Positions 33,037-42,716 are shown, counted from the first letter of the stretch. The stretch: DNA of 64,000 bases from Fictibacillus phosphorivorans (GCF_007673525.1 NZ_VDZU01000001.1:62001-126000); one strand, 5' to 3'. The notes: generated by a model from the letters alone, not told the origin. Numbers and translations: made by a program.

Positions 33037-33729
33037 ATGCGCATTCATAAATATATTAGTTTAACGGGTTTTTGCTCTAGAAGAGAGACGAATCGGCTAT
33101 TGAAGAATGGCCGTATTTCTATAAATGGAGAGATCGCCAATAAAGATAGTTTTGTACATGAGACAGATACTGTCCTTATCGATGGAAAAATCATTCCTCA
33201 AAAAACGTCAGCGGTCTACCTCGCTTTTAATAAACCAGTGGGAGTAACGACCACATCTAATTCTGAAATTGATGGAAATATTCTAGAGTATATTGATCTA
33301 TCAGAGCGCGTATTTGCTGTTGGAAGATTAGATAAAGCTTCTCAAGGTTTGATTTTATTAACGAATGACGGAGAGTTAGCCAATCGGATCTCGCAGACGG
33401 ATTATGGTCATGAGAAAGAATATGAAGTGACGGTCGATCAACCTGTTACCGAGTTGTTTCTCCAAAAAATGGCTCAAGGCGTCTTCATTTTGGATTCAAT
33501 AACAAAACCTGCGAAAACAGAGCTCGTAAGCAAATATGTTTTTCGCATCACACTAACGCAAGGACTGAACCGGCAGATTCGGCGTATGTGTAAAACGCTC
33601 GGGTATGAAGTGGAGAAGTTAGAGCGTATACGCATTATGAATATACATCTTTATGCATTGGAACCTGGAAAGTGGCGGTATTTAAGGGATGACGAGCTTA
33701 GCGATTTGAAAAAAGGTTTAGAAATTTAG
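33037..33729 (+). CDS. RluF-type 23S rRNA pseudouridine synthase
   Basis: A 230-residue RsuA/RluB/E/F-family enzyme. The N-terminal S4 RNA-binding domain (RIHKYISLTGFCSRRETNRLL) precedes the catalytic domain with FNKPVGVTTT, GRLDKASQGLILLTNDG (catalytic D99) and LTQGLNRQIRRMCKTLGYEV. RluF converts U2604 of 23S rRNA near the peptidyl transferase centre; the sequence fits this group better than RluB. ATG 33037 follows GAGG; the upstream in-frame ATG at 33004 has no good site. It stands alone. Confidence 0.9.
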   Translation: MRIHKYISLTGFCSRRETNRLLKNGRISINGEIANKDSFVHETDTVLIDGKIIPQKTSAVYLAFNKPVGVTTTSNSEIDGNILEYIDLSERVFAVGRLDKASQGLILLTNDGELANRISQTDYGHEKEYEVTVDQPVTELFLQKMAQGVFILDSITKPAKTELVSKYVFRITLTQGLNRQIRRMCKTLGYEVEKLERIRIMNIHLYALEPGKWRYLRDDELSDLKKGLEI

Positions 33730-33830
33730 TATAAAAGGAAAGAAAAACTAGTATTTTATAAGAATTCTAGCATTTCTTACAATATTGCGAAAATTGTAGA
33801 ATAAACATATACTTGGAAATGGAAAGTGTA

Positions 33831-33844
33831 TGAAAGCGCTTTAC
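33831..33844 (+). promoter_or_regulatory. CRE-like site upstream of the YjiH-family gene
   Basis: TGAAAGCGCTTTAC contains the palindrome AAAGCGCTTT and fits the CcpA site pattern except the last two bases. It lies 26 bp before the start codon, where repression by CcpA would be expected. Confidence 0.45.
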
Positions 33845-33869
33845 ATCGTAGGAAGAGAGGCATAAGATT

Positions 33870-35249
33870 ATGGGTTTACCAAAGCAACAAATGGATTATG
33901 AAATGAAGCGAACAAATTTCTCTAGTTTGATTAAATTTATTGTTCCGTCTTTGATTGGTATATTTTTATTTATGATTCCTATCTCATATGATGGGGAAAT
34001 TACCATTCCTGTAGCGATTTTAGCAGGAATGTTGCAGGATGGAATAGGTGCACATATCCCGAAAATCATGACAGCTATTATAGCGATTACGGTCGTAGGC
34101 TCTTTAGGCACATTCTTTTTTAAGCCTAAAGCCATTGTGAATCAACCGTTTCTAAATACATTGTTCAACGTTAATATCGTATGGCAATTGATTCGTGTAA
34201 TAGGGCTAATTTTTGCTGTGATGACGTTGTTCAAGCTTGGGCCAGAAGCCGTATGGTCTGAAAATACAGGCCAGCTTCTACTCTTTGATTTGATTCCTGT
34301 ATTGTTTTCCGTGTTCTTATTTGCAGGACTGTTCTTACCGCTGTTATTCAACTTCGGGCTGTTAGAACTTTGTGGAGCGCTACTCGTAAAAGTGATGCGA
34401 CCTGTATTTAAACTGCCTGGACGTTCTTCTATCGATTGTTTAGCATCATGGCTTGGAGATGGAACGATCGGTGTTCTTTTAACAAACAAGCAGTATGAAG
34501 AGGGCTATTATACGAAGCGTGAGGCAGCTGTAATCGGCACAACGTTCTCTGTCGTATCCATTACGTTCGCAATTGTTGTTCTTGCTCAAGTAGATCTGGC
34601 TCACATGATCGTTCCATATTATTTAACGGTCGTTTTAGCAGGGCTTGTATGTGCGATTATTATCCCGCGCATCCCGCCACTGTCTCGAAAGCCTGATACG
34701 TATTATGAGGGCGCAAAAGAAAATGTAGCCGATGAAGTGATTCCAGAAGGTGAGACACCTTTTCGATTTGGTCTTAAAAAGGCGGTTGAACGTGCTGATC
34801 AAAATAAAAAAGCGGCACCGTTAGTAAGAGAAGGTTTTCAGAACGTCCTTGATATGTGGATGGGGGTTGTTCCAATCGTAATGGCGATCGGAACATCTGC
34901 ACTGATGGTAGCAGAGTTCACACCTTTCTTCACATACCTGGGAGCACCTTTTGTTCCGATCTTAGAGTTCCTGCAAGTTCCATATGCATCAGATGCAGCA
35001 CAGACGATTGTAATCGGATTTGCAGATATGTTCCTTCCTTCTATCATCGGAGCAGGAATTGAGAGCGAACTGACTCGTTTCGTAATCGCGGCAATGTCAG
35101 TAATCCAATTAATCTATATGTCTGAAGTTGGCGGATTGCTGCTAGCTTCAAAGATTCCTGTTAACTTTAAAGAATTAGTTATTATCTTTTTCTTGCGCAC
35201 ATTCATCTCACTTCCGATTGTTGTGGGAATGGCACACCTTATGTTTTAA
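33870..35249 (+). CDS. YjiH family membrane protein (nucleoside-recognition Gate domains)
   Basis: A 459-residue membrane protein with about ten to twelve helices and two Gate-like units, one around LFAGLFLPLLFNFGLLELCGALLVKVMRPVFKLPGRSSIDCLASWLGDGTIGVLL and one near the C-terminus (AAQTIVIGFADMFLPSIIGAG). YjiH proteins are predicted transporters of unknown solute. Its start follows AGGAAGAGAGG with a long spacer. The CRE-like site at 33831 suggests carbon control. Confidence 0.85.
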   Translation: MGLPKQQMDYEMKRTNFSSLIKFIVPSLIGIFLFMIPISYDGEITIPVAILAGMLQDGIGAHIPKIMTAIIAITVVGSLGTFFFKPKAIVNQPFLNTLFNVNIVWQLIRVIGLIFAVMTLFKLGPEAVWSENTGQLLLFDLIPVLFSVFLFAGLFLPLLFNFGLLELCGALLVKVMRPVFKLPGRSSIDCLASWLGDGTIGVLLTNKQYEEGYYTKREAAVIGTTFSVVSITFAIVVLAQVDLAHMIVPYYLTVVLAGLVCAIIIPRIPPLSRKPDTYYEGAKENVADEVIPEGETPFRFGLKKAVERADQNKKAAPLVREGFQNVLDMWMGVVPIVMAIGTSALMVAEFTPFFTYLGAPFVPILEFLQVPYASDAAQTIVIGFADMFLPSIIGAGIESELTRFVIAAMSVIQLIYMSEVGGLLLASKIPVNFKELVIIFFLRTFISLPIVVGMAHLMF

Positions 35250-35251
35250 AA

Positions 35252-35292
35252 GAAAAGCTGTTCAGAGATTAGTTTCTCTGAACAGCTTTTTT
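35252..35292 (+). terminator. Bidirectional terminator between yjiH-like and glutathione peroxidase genes
   Basis: AAAAGCTGTTCAGAG and CTCTGAACAGCTTTT form a 15-bp stem with T-runs on both sides. Confidence 0.95.
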
Positions 35293-35297
35293 AGATG

Positions 35298-35774
35298 CTA
35301 TAAAAGTTCTTGTATATGTTTTTCAATGGTTTCAGGCTTGTCCGTTGGGGCGAAACGCTTTACGACTTGTCCGTTTCGGTCTACTAAAAATTTCGTGAAG
35401 TTCCATTTGATCGCTTTAGATCCTAAGATGCCTGGTGCTTCAGCTGCTAAGTATTTAAAAAGGGGATGCGCTTGGTCGCCGTTTACGTCAACTTTTGCAA
35501 ACATCGGAAAGTTAACGCCATAGTTCAACTCGCAGAACTCCATAATCTCGTCACTTGATCCTGGTTCTTGCGCTCCGAATTGGTTACATGGAAAACCAAG
35601 AACAGATAACCCTTGCTCTTTATGGCTCTCATAAATGGATTGAAGGCCTTTGTATTGTGGGGTAAAACCACATTTACTAGCTGTATTTACAATTAAAAGC
35701 ACATCGCCTTTGTAAGTATCTAAGTTGGTTTTCTCGCCTTTGATCGTTTCAACTGAAAAATCATATACAGACAT
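35298..35774 (-). CDS. Glutathione peroxidase-like thiol peroxidase (BsaA type)
   Basis: A 158-residue peroxidase. The active cysteine is C35 in [11 protein letters not shown]; the partner Gln is in [12 protein letters not shown] and the Trp/Asn of the tetrad in [10 protein letters not shown]. Bacterial members use Cys, not selenocysteine, and draw electrons from thioredoxin or bacillithiol rather than glutathione. I chose ATG 35774, which follows AAGGAG at 8-9 nt; a longer frame to 35873 is not supported. Monocistronic. Confidence 0.92.
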   Translation of the reverse strand: MSVYDFSVETIKGEKTNLDTYKGDVLLIVNTASKCGFTPQYKGLQSIYESHKEQGLSVLGFPCNQFGAQEPGSSDEIMEFCELNYGVNFPMFAKVDVNGDQAHPLFKYLAAEAPGILGSKAIKWNFTKFLVDRNGQVVKRFAPTDKPETIEKHIQELL

Positions 35775-35889
35775 TTTCTCAAACTCCTTATTTTCGTATT
35801 TTTTATTAGTGTAACGGTAAATGGAACGGCTTTCACTGAAAATGCTCGAAGTGGTAAAATAAGGAGCTAACAAAAAGGGGGAAGATAAA

Positions 35890-36381
35890 ATGGACGCAGT
35901 GTTTCATGTGGAACATCAAGTTTTTAATTACCGTGTGGCTGGTGTATTGATTAGAGAAGGCCGAGTGCTCCTGCATCGAGCGAAAGCAGAAACAAATTGG
36001 TCTTTACCTGGGGGACGCGTGAAGCTTGGTGAAGATGCGCAGACAAGTTTGAAGCGTGAAATGAAAGAAGAACTGGATTTGAACGTAAAAGTTAATGGTT
36101 TCTTATGGACAGTTGAAAACTTTTTTACATATGCAGAAAAAGAGATTCACGAGGTTGGATTATATTTTAAAATCACAGCAAAAAACCCGTTACCGTTTCA
36201 TAATGGTGAGGAATTTACGGTGTTAGAAGCAGATCGACTTGTCTTTAAATGGGTTCCGTTGGAAAACTTAAATGAGTATGTGTTGTATCCCCAAGTGGTG
36301 AAGGAAAAGCTGGAGAAAGGTTCTTTTGAACCGGATTATTTCTTAGTAGATCAATCTCCTGTAATGGGTACACGTTTTTAA
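35890..36381 (+). CDS. Nudix hydrolase
   Basis: A 163-residue pyrophosphohydrolase with the Nudix box [20 protein letters not shown] followed by ELDL, fitting GX5EX7REXXEEXXU, at about residues 42-63. Members hydrolyse nucleoside diphosphates linked to another moiety; substrate unknown. AAAGGGGGAAG precedes the ATG. Its own terminator follows. Confidence 0.9.
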   Translation: MDAVFHVEHQVFNYRVAGVLIREGRVLLHRAKAETNWSLPGGRVKLGEDAQTSLKREMKEELDLNVKVNGFLWTVENFFTYAEKEIHEVGLYFKITAKNPLPFHNGEEFTVLEADRLVFKWVPLENLNEYVLYPQVVKEKLEKGSFEPDYFLVDQSPVMGTRF

Positions 36382-36402
36382 CAGATACGAGATAAGAAAA
36401 AC

Positions 36403-36457
36403 AAGGTAAGCAGCGAGGTTTAAGTGTGTTTGACCAGAAGCTGCTTACCTTTTTTAC
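36403..36457 (+). terminator. Terminator of the Nudix gene
   Basis: AAGGTAAGCAGC and GCTGCTTACCTT pair around a roughly 30-nt loop, followed by TTTT. Confidence 0.85.
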
Positions 36458-36465
36458 TGCTGTTA

Positions 36466-37143
36466 TTAATCAGATTCTTCTTCACTATTATTGTTGTAAG
36501 CTAATCCGCAAGAACAACGACAATCACCAAACAAAAGATGATAAGCAGCTGGGAACTCCTGATTCACTACCTGTACGCCGCGTGCAAACTCTTTAACGTC
36601 AGTAGGTACGCGGGAGAGTGCATCGGCTTTCTTTTGAGAATCAATATATGCTCCAGGCGGGACGAACCGATTCTTCCGTATACGCACTCCGTTCGTTACT
36701 ACTGCATTGTAGGAAATAAAGCTTCCTTTCTCCACCGTAGCGTTATAAACGATCGCCTTAAAGCCTACGAATACTTTTTCTCCAATAAAACACGGCCCAT
36801 GAATGAGAGCACCATGTGCAACAGATACTTCATTGTCGATAAAAATGGAATACTTTCGGCCATCAACTTTGACGAACTGATTCGTTAATCCATGAAGAAT
36901 GACGCCATCTTGAAGGTTCGTATCAGAGCCGATATAAAATGGCGTTCCTTCATCTGCGCGAATACTCACCAGTGGTGCGACATATACGTTCTCTTGTATC
37001 CTTACATCCCCGATTACGCTTGTAAATGGACTTAAAAATGAACTTTGATCAATGGTTGGTGAAACTTGAATTGGATTAAATGTCGTCTTAGGATTAGGGC
37101 TAACAAAAGGTTGAAAGCCATCTCCGCAATCATTGTGTTTCAA
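36466..37143 (-). CDS. Gamma-class carbonic anhydrase-like protein with Cys-rich tail
   Basis: A 225-residue left-handed beta-helix protein. Zinc ligands H84 (GVILHGL), H110 and H115 (VAHGALIHG) keep the spacing of the gamma carbonic anhydrase Cam; R62, Q78 and D79 (NLQDG) also fit. It probably hydrates CO2. Unlike many members it ends with a tail FGDCRCSCGLAYNNNSEEESD carrying three Cys, possibly a second metal or anchoring site. It starts at TTG 37143 after GGGGTGGG; there is no nearer ATG. Confidence 0.85.
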   Translation of the reverse strand: MKHNDCGDGFQPFVSPNPKTTFNPIQVSPTIDQSSFLSPFTSVIGDVRIQENVYVAPLVSIRADEGTPFYIGSDTNLQDGVILHGLTNQFVKVDGRKYSIFIDNEVSVAHGALIHGPCFIGEKVFVGFKAIVYNATVEKGSFISYNAVVTNGVRIRKNRFVPPGAYIDSQKKADALSRVPTDVKEFARGVQVVNQEFPAAYHLLFGDCRCSCGLAYNNNSEEESD

Positions 37144-37262
37144 AACTACCCACCCCTTACAATTTATCTTCTCAGCGTATGCAAAGAAGAAAGAAGTGGA
37201 ATCTGGTACTAAAAACCAATACTAGTCTGAAGAGATATGGATTGAAATTATATTAGTGTCCA

Positions 37263-37288
37263 CCCCGCCTGTACAAAGCGGGGTTTTT
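37263..37288 (+). terminator. Plus-strand terminator with no matching upstream gene
   Basis: CCCCGC and GCGGGG pair around CTGTACAAA, followed by five T residues. The only gene to its left is on the minus strand, so a short non-coding transcript from 37150-37288 is possible. Confidence 0.65.
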
Positions 37289-37296
37289 GTATTTGT

Positions 37297-37313
37297 GTGG
37301 GGTCAGACCCCAC
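37297..37313. other. Palindrome GTGGGGTC-A-GACCCCAC
   Basis: A perfect 8-bp inverted repeat 94 bp before liaI. It may be an operator or a chromosomal palindrome. Further on, the decamer CTAAAGATAC occurs twice (37331-37340 and 37380-37389). Any of these could be regulatory, but I could not match a known LiaR box. Confidence 0.45.
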
Positions 37314-37406
37314 TACGCCTCGAGGCTTATCTAAAGATACAGCTACGGCCAGTTTTGAGAAAATGCTGAGGGAGGTAAGCTAAAGATACGAAAGGAGGAA
37401 GCCAAT

Positions 37407-37754
37407 ATGAAAAAATTAGGCTTGCTTGTAGTTGGAGGAATTGCAGCAATCGTTTTAATCGCGAATCTTGGCCCGATGGTTGGTCTTGCAATCGGTCTGG
37501 CTGTCATGTATTACGCATTTAAGAAGGCGATGGCTGCGCAAAGTGGAGGAAAGAAATTTTGGTGGGGTGCTCTATCGGTAGTAGGACTCTGTGTATCCGT
37601 TAGCAACCTTCCTGCCATATTAGGTGCTGTCGCGATCTATGTTCTTTACGTGGTCTATAAGAAATGGAACCAATCAGCGGTATTAGATGAGAACGACAAT
37701 AATGACCCTTTCACCAACTTTGAAAGAGAATGGGCAAAACTTAAAAATAGCTAA
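37407..37754 (+). CDS. liaI: LiaI-like membrane anchor protein
   Basis: A 115-residue protein with two or three membrane helices (about 5-40 and 50-80) and an acidic tail ending TNFEREWAKLKNS. Its position before a PspA/LiaH protein and liaFSR, and its size, mark it as LiaI, which anchors LiaH at damaged membrane sites. GGAGGAAG precedes the ATG. liaH follows 28 bases later. Confidence 0.85.
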   Translation: MKKLGLLVVGGIAAIVLIANLGPMVGLAIGLAVMYYAFKKAMAAQSGGKKFWWGALSVVGLCVSVSNLPAILGAVAIYVLYVVYKKWNQSAVLDENDNNDPFTNFEREWAKLKNS

Positions 37755-37782
37755 AAACAAACGTTAAAAGGAGCGAATCATT

Positions 37783-38427
37783 ATGAATTTATTTGAACGC
37801 ATCAAAAACTCAATTTCAGCAGATGTACATGAGCTTTTAGATCAAAAAGAGGATAAGAATCCGTTATCTCTTCTGAACCAATATTTAAGGCAGTGTGAGT
37901 TAGAGGTGAACAAAGCTCATAAGTTAGTAGAACGTCAACAGCTATTAAAAGATCAGTTCGTACGTGAGATGGAAGAAGCCGAGGCAAGAGCAGCTAAGCG
38001 TGCGCATCAGGCAGAAATTGCTCAACAAGCGAATGAACAAGAGCTATATCAATTCGCAGCTCAAGAAAAAGAACAGCATGCATTACGTGCAGCGAACTTA
38101 AAGGAGTCGACACTTCAAGCAGAAAAGGATCTTGTAGAGCTTGAACAAAAATATGAGCAGATGAAACATAAGCTAAAAGATATGCAGATCAAACGTATGG
38201 AATTGATGGGACGTGAAAATGTAGCACGTGCTCACCAGAAGATGGACCGTGTAATCGATCCGTCTCAATCCATGAAAAAATCGGCTTTCCGTTTTGATGA
38301 GCTTGAACATTATATGGATCATCTTGAACAGAAAGTAAACGCTGATTATCAAGCAAGTTCAATGGACGCGAAGCTAGCTAAACTTGAAAAAGATTGGAAA
38401 AAGGAAGAATCATCTACTACCGTTTAA
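37783..38427 (+). CDS. liaH: LiaH, PspA/IM30-family envelope-stress protein
   Basis: A 214-residue coiled-coil protein. The start MNLFERIKNSISADVHELLD is the amphipathic membrane-binding helix of LiaH, followed by long heptads. It forms large rings that protect the membrane during attack by lipid II-targeting antibiotics. It is the main target of LiaR in relatives. AAAGGAG precedes the ATG, and a weak terminator follows, as in B. subtilis, where most transcripts stop after liaIH. Confidence 0.93.
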   Translation: MNLFERIKNSISADVHELLDQKEDKNPLSLLNQYLRQCELEVNKAHKLVERQQLLKDQFVREMEEAEARAAKRAHQAEIAQQANEQELYQFAAQEKEQHALRAANLKESTLQAEKDLVELEQKYEQMKHKLKDMQIKRMELMGRENVARAHQKMDRVIDPSQSMKKSAFRFDELEHYMDHLEQKVNADYQASSMDAKLAKLEKDWKKEESSTTV

Positions 38428-38457
38428 GGCAGTATGTGATACGATAAAATAAGAGAC

Positions 38458-38482
38458 AAGGCGCAAATTGCTGCGCCTTTTA
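38458..38482 (+). terminator. Weak terminator between liaH and liaF
   Basis: AAGGCGCA and TGCGCCTT pair around AATTGC with a short T-run. Partial termination here would give high liaIH and low liaFSR levels. Confidence 0.7.
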
Positions 38483-38514
38483 CCTCGTTTATGACAGAAA
38501 GTGAGTGAGTGCAG

Positions 38515-39246
38515 ATGCTGAATCGGAAAAGAAGTGATTTCATAAGTTGGGGGCTTTTATTAGCGGTGGTCTTGGTGTTACTAGAAGCGACCTTAAACGG
38601 AGGAGGAATCTTATTTTCTCTTTTATTTAGTGCTGCACTCTTGTTTTTTGGACGAAAACGAATGCCGAAGCGCTCCGGCAAGATCATGTTCTGGCTCGGT
38701 GTTTTTATCGCAGTCATGAACGTTTTAAGCATGTTCACTTTTAAGCTTTTATTAGTAGCATTCGTTATCTATGTGATTTATGAATTTTATCAATCTAAAC
38801 AAAATCCAGTTTTCGTGACGCCTCAGTTCGAACAGGTTCCAACTATGTCACAAGATGATGTATACAAAAAAGAAACACTGTTAAAAAACATCTTTCTAGG
38901 CACTCAACAAACACCAGAGCATGTGTATGAATGGAACGATATTAACATCCAATGTGGTCCTGGTGATACGATCATTGATTTGAACCAGACCATTTTACCT
39001 GATGGGGAATCCGTTATTCTGATCCGTGGTACGATCGGAAATATCACGATCTATGTTCCTTATGAGATGGAGGCAGCAGTCAGCCATTCTATGATCATGG
39101 GGAATTCAAGAATTTTTGACCGAAGTGAATCTAAGCTGTTCAATCAGACGCTTTTTTACCGAACGAAAGGGTATGGAGAGGCTGAGAAAAGAATAAAAAT
39201 TGTTACAAGTATGTTTGCCGGCAGTCTGGAGGTGAAACGGGTATGA
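38515..39246 (+). CDS. liaF: LiaF, inhibitor of the LiaRS two-component system
   Basis: A 243-residue membrane protein with about four N-terminal helices (about 10-90) and a C-terminal beta-rich domain (GDTIIDLNQTILPDGESVIL, GNITIYVPYEMEAAVSHSM). LiaF keeps LiaS off without stress. ATG 38515 follows GTGAGTGAG; an upstream GTG at 38509 is less likely. It ends overlapping liaS by 4 nt. No liaG lies between liaH and liaF. Confidence 0.92.
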   Translation: MLNRKRSDFISWGLLLAVVLVLLEATLNGGGILFSLLFSAALLFFGRKRMPKRSGKIMFWLGVFIAVMNVLSMFTFKLLLVAFVIYVIYEFYQSKQNPVFVTPQFEQVPTMSQDDVYKKETLLKNIFLGTQQTPEHVYEWNDINIQCGPGDTIIDLNQTILPDGESVILIRGTIGNITIYVPYEMEAAVSHSMIMGNSRIFDRSESKLFNQTLFYRTKGYGEAEKRIKIVTSMFAGSLEVKRV

Positions 39247-40304
39247 GTACTGTTTTACGTCATATGTTCTCCGGTATCGTAGCTGCATTTGCTGTAGCAA
39301 TTCTATTAGGTTCGATCGTATACACTACATTTCCGATCGATAACTGGGATTTTTTATTACAGAAGAACTTACTTGATATCCCTTTAGCTTTCGTCTTGCC
39401 TTTTTTAGTGTTTATCATGGGAGCTTTCTTTGGCTTAAATTCAGGCATCACCTCTCGTAAACAACTAAACTCCATCAATCGTACACTGAAGTCTATTGAA
39501 GACGGCAGGCAAGTAGACATGAAAGAAGTCAGGAGTCTTGAATTACGAACGATTAAGAAGCGAATGGAAGGTATTCAAAAGCAATTAGGGGAAAAGATTC
39601 GTCAGTCTCAGAAGATGGCTACTGAAAAAGCGGTTGATCAAGAGAAACGAATCCAAGAGATTATTTCCCAAGAAAGAAATCGTTTGGCGAGGGAACTACA
39701 CGACTCTGTTTCGCAGCAGCTTTTTGCAGCAAGCATGATCATGTCGGCTGTAAATGAAACGCGAAGAGAAGAAGACTCACGTGAAACTAAACAGTTAAAG
39801 CTTGTAGAAGAAACGATTCATCAAACACAGCTTGAGATGAGGGCACTGCTTCTGCACCTACGTCCTGCAGCATTAAACGGGAAATCATTGCAGAAAGGGA
39901 TGGAAGAGCTTCTACAGGAGCTTCTGCAAAAAGTACCGATCGAACTAAAATGGAAGATTGAAACGATTCCTCTTGCAAAAGGAGTAGAAGATCACCTGTT
40001 TCGTATTCTTCAAGAGTCGGTGTCGAACATTTTAAGGCATGCACAGGCAAATAAAGCGCAGATCTTGCTCGTCCAAAGAGATGATCTGATTATCCTCCGC
40101 ATTGAAGATGATGGTGTAGGCTTTAAGATGGATCAAGAAAAAACTGGTTCCTATGGACTTCAAAACATGCATGAACGGGCAGCAGAAATTGGCGGTACAC
40201 TTAAGATTGTGAGTTTGCCAGGCGAAGGAACGCGGCTTGAAGTAAAAGTACCTATTTTGAAAGCGGGAGATGAGGGTAATGATCAAAGTATTATTAGTGG
40301 ATGA
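39243..40304 (+). CDS. liaS: LiaS sensor histidine kinase
   Basis: A 353-residue kinase of the NarL-linked type. Two helices near 10-30 and 45-66 flank a short outer loop; a HAMP-like linker follows; phospho-acceptor H153 is in [13 protein letters not shown] (HisKA_3). The ATPase domain shows [19 protein letters not shown] and GLQNMHERA. It senses envelope stress with LiaF and phosphorylates LiaR. It overlaps liaF (ATGA) and liaR. Confidence 0.94.
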   Translation: MSTVLRHMFSGIVAAFAVAILLGSIVYTTFPIDNWDFLLQKNLLDIPLAFVLPFLVFIMGAFFGLNSGITSRKQLNSINRTLKSIEDGRQVDMKEVRSLELRTIKKRMEGIQKQLGEKIRQSQKMATEKAVDQEKRIQEIISQERNRLARELHDSVSQQLFAASMIMSAVNETRREEDSRETKQLKLVEETIHQTQLEMRALLLHLRPAALNGKSLQKGMEELLQELLQKVPIELKWKIETIPLAKGVEDHLFRILQESVSNILRHAQANKAQILLVQRDDLIILRIEDDGVGFKMDQEKTGSYGLQNMHERAAEIGGTLKIVSLPGEGTRLEVKVPILKAGDEGNDQSIISG

Positions 40305-40908
40305 TCATGAGATGGTGCGTATTGGGGTATCGGCTTACCTTTCTGCGCAGCCTGATATAGAAGTAACGGATGAAGCGGAGAACGGAAAAGTTGCCATAGA
40401 GAAGGCACTAGCATTAAGACCGGACGTAATTTTAATGGATCTTGTTATGGATGAGATGGATGGAATCGAAGCAACACGCGAGATAACAACGGCATGGCCA
40501 GAAGCGAAGATCATCGTTGTTACAAGTTTTCTTGATGATGAAAAAGTATATCCGGCACTAGAGGCGGGTGCGTCTAGTTATATGTTAAAAACGTCAAAAG
40601 CGAGTGATATCGCTCAAGCTGTTCGCGATACGTATCATGGTAAATCTGTTCTTGAACCCGAAGTAACCGGGAAGATGATGAGCAAGATGCGTAAAAAACA
40701 AACGCGCGAGCCACATGAAGAGCTGACTGCGCGCGAGATGGAGATTCTTCTGTTGATGACGAAAGGAAAGACCAATCAAGAAATTGCAGATGATCTGTTC
40801 ATCGCTTTAAAAACAGTGAAAGTACATGTGAGTAACATATTGAGCAAGCTGGATGTACAAGATCGTACGCAAGCTGTTATCTATGCCTTCAACCATTCAC
40901 TCGTGTAA
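40279..40908 (+). CDS. liaR: LiaR response regulator (LuxR/NarL type)
   Basis: A 209-residue regulator. Receiver with D54 in [12 protein letters not shown] and lysine in MLKTSKA; C-terminal LuxR helix-turn-helix [21 protein letters not shown] then [16 protein letters not shown] 40279 overlaps liaS by 26 nt and follows GGGAG; an ATG at 40270 is too close to that site. It activates liaIH. It converges on adenine deaminase with only 4 bp between stops. Confidence 0.94.
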   Translation: MIKVLLVDDHEMVRIGVSAYLSAQPDIEVTDEAENGKVAIEKALALRPDVILMDLVMDEMDGIEATREITTAWPEAKIIVVTSFLDDEKVYPALEAGASSYMLKTSKASDIAQAVRDTYHGKSVLEPEVTGKMMSKMRKKQTREPHEELTAREMEILLLMTKGKTNQEIADDLFIALKTVKVHVSNILSKLDVQDRTQAVIYAFNHSLV

Positions 40909-40912
40909 CGCT

Positions 40913-42649
40913 TTATTCTGCCTGCACAGGGATATGCTGAAAGATTTTGAAATCAAAGAGACCAAGATCTGTCAGCTTGATTTCCGGAATTACAGGAAGT
41001 GTTAAGAAGGATAGGGTCAGGAACGGATCAAAATCTCCGCTGAATCCAATCTCCTTTAACTTTTCTTTTAGATGAATGATTTGGTCGTTGACTTCTATAA
41101 ATGGTCGATCTGACATCAACCCGGAGATGGGAAGCGGGACAGATGCGAGCACTGCTCCGTTTTTCACGATCACATAGCCGCCTTGCATCTTGCTGATAGC
41201 TTCTATCGCGACTTGCATATCCTCATCATTCGTACCTGCAACGACTAAATTGTGTGAATCATGCGCAACAGTTGAAGCAATCGCTCCGTTTTGGATAAGA
41301 AGGCCTTTTACCACTCCTAGACCAATGTTTTCAGTCTTGTTGTGGCGTTCGATCACAGCCATTTTTATTAAATCGTTCGTGATAGATGGTATGAATTCTC
41401 CGTTTTCTGCTGTTGCCGCAAAAACTTTCTTCTTGGTAACAATCTGATTCGGGATGATTTCGATCACATGCATGGGCTTACCATCGGTTATAGGAATAGA
41501 AAGCTTTTCGGAATCTATCATTGTCATGTTTACGGACTTTGTTAAAGCGGCTGGAGGCTGTGCGCTTCTAGATTCTGATCCTTTGTACTTCCCGTTCTGA
41601 GCAACCAATTTTCCTCCAACAAAAACATCGGATATTACAATGGAATCCAAATTCTCAAGCAAAAGAAAGTCTGCTTTGTAACCTGGAGCGACAGCGCCTT
41701 TTTCTTTTAAACCGTAACATTCTGCTGCGTTCAAGGTTGCGAGCTGGATTGCTTGCAGAGCATCCATGCCTTCTTGAATAGCGACCCTCACGTTATGATC
41801 TACGCTTCCTTCCGCTACTAAATCATCCAGGTGCTTATCATCTGTACAGAATAAAAAGCGACGAGCGTTTTTCGGTGTTACAGCTGTTATGAGCGCTCTT
41901 AAATTTTTGGCTACAGATCCTTCACGTATTAACACGAACATCCCTCGAGAGATTCGATCTAGTGCATCTTCCTTCGTCGAACATTCGTGGTCCGTCGTAA
42001 TCATTGAGGAGCGATAGACGTTGATGCCATTAGCGTCTAATCCTGCTGCATGGCCATCGATCATTTTGTTTTGATCAGCTGTAGAAACGATTTTTTGAAG
42101 CATATCCTCATCCCCTCTAAAAACAGCAGGAAAATCCATGACTTCCGCTAAACCGAGGACACGTGGATGAGTTAAAAAGGGTTCTAAATCAGATGCTTTT
42201 AAAACAGCACCTGCGTTCTCAAAAGGAGTTGCAGGAACTGATGAAGGAAGCATCACTCTGACGTCCAGAGGAAGCCCTTCAGAGTGATTCAGCATAAAGG
42301 AGATACCTTCAACTCCTGAAACGTTACCGATCTCATGAGGATCCGTTATAACAGTTGTAACACCATGTGCGAGCAGCACTTTGCTGAACTCTGCCGGCGT
42401 TACCATAGATGACTCGATGTGCACATGACCGTCGATGAAAGCAGGGGATATAAATTTACCCGCTGCATCAATCGTTTCATTTCCTTCGTACTCACCAATA
42501 CCGGCAATATACCCATCAACGATCGCAACATCTCCTTCCATGACTTCAAGATTAAACACATCAATGATTTTCCCGTTTTTTATTACAACATCTGCTGGCA
42601 TTCTTTTTGTACTAACATCAATTCGTTTTTTTAGAGAATCTATGTTCAT
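40913..42649 (-). CDS. adeC: Adenine deaminase
   Basis: A 578-residue amidohydrolase that converts adenine to hypoxanthine and ammonia in purine salvage. Metal motif DGHVHIESSM near residue 73; other conserved parts are TDPHEIGNV, GHAAGL, TDHECS and FCTDDKH; the C-terminal domain has VAHDSHNLVVAGT. AAAGGAG precedes ATG 42649. It stands alone; no purine riboswitch was seen upstream. Confidence 0.95.
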   Translation of the reverse strand: MNIDSLKKRIDVSTKRMPADVVIKNGKIIDVFNLEVMEGDVAIVDGYIAGIGEYEGNETIDAAGKFISPAFIDGHVHIESSMVTPAEFSKVLLAHGVTTVITDPHEIGNVSGVEGISFMLNHSEGLPLDVRVMLPSSVPATPFENAGAVLKASDLEPFLTHPRVLGLAEVMDFPAVFRGDEDMLQKIVSTADQNKMIDGHAAGLDANGINVYRSSMITTDHECSTKEDALDRISRGMFVLIREGSVAKNLRALITAVTPKNARRFLFCTDDKHLDDLVAEGSVDHNVRVAIQEGMDALQAIQLATLNAAECYGLKEKGAVAPGYKADFLLLENLDSIVISDVFVGGKLVAQNGKYKGSESRSAQPPAALTKSVNMTMIDSEKLSIPITDGKPMHVIEIIPNQIVTKKKVFAATAENGEFIPSITNDLIKMAVIERHNKTENIGLGVVKGLLIQNGAIASTVAHDSHNLVVAGTNDEDMQVAIEAISKMQGGYVIVKNGAVLASVPLPISGLMSDRPFIEVNDQIIHLKEKLKEIGFSGDFDPFLTLSFLTLPVIPEIKLTDLGLFDFKIFQHIPVQAE

Positions 42650-42716
42650 GAAGTGATCTCCTTTTAAAAAAATCTATCAACTAGTATACGGATATCCAAT
42701 GTATTCCATGTACAGA

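Noticed and set aside
42650..42716. Purine riboswitch before adenine deaminase
   Set aside because: The gap is short and shows none of the conserved purine aptamer core.
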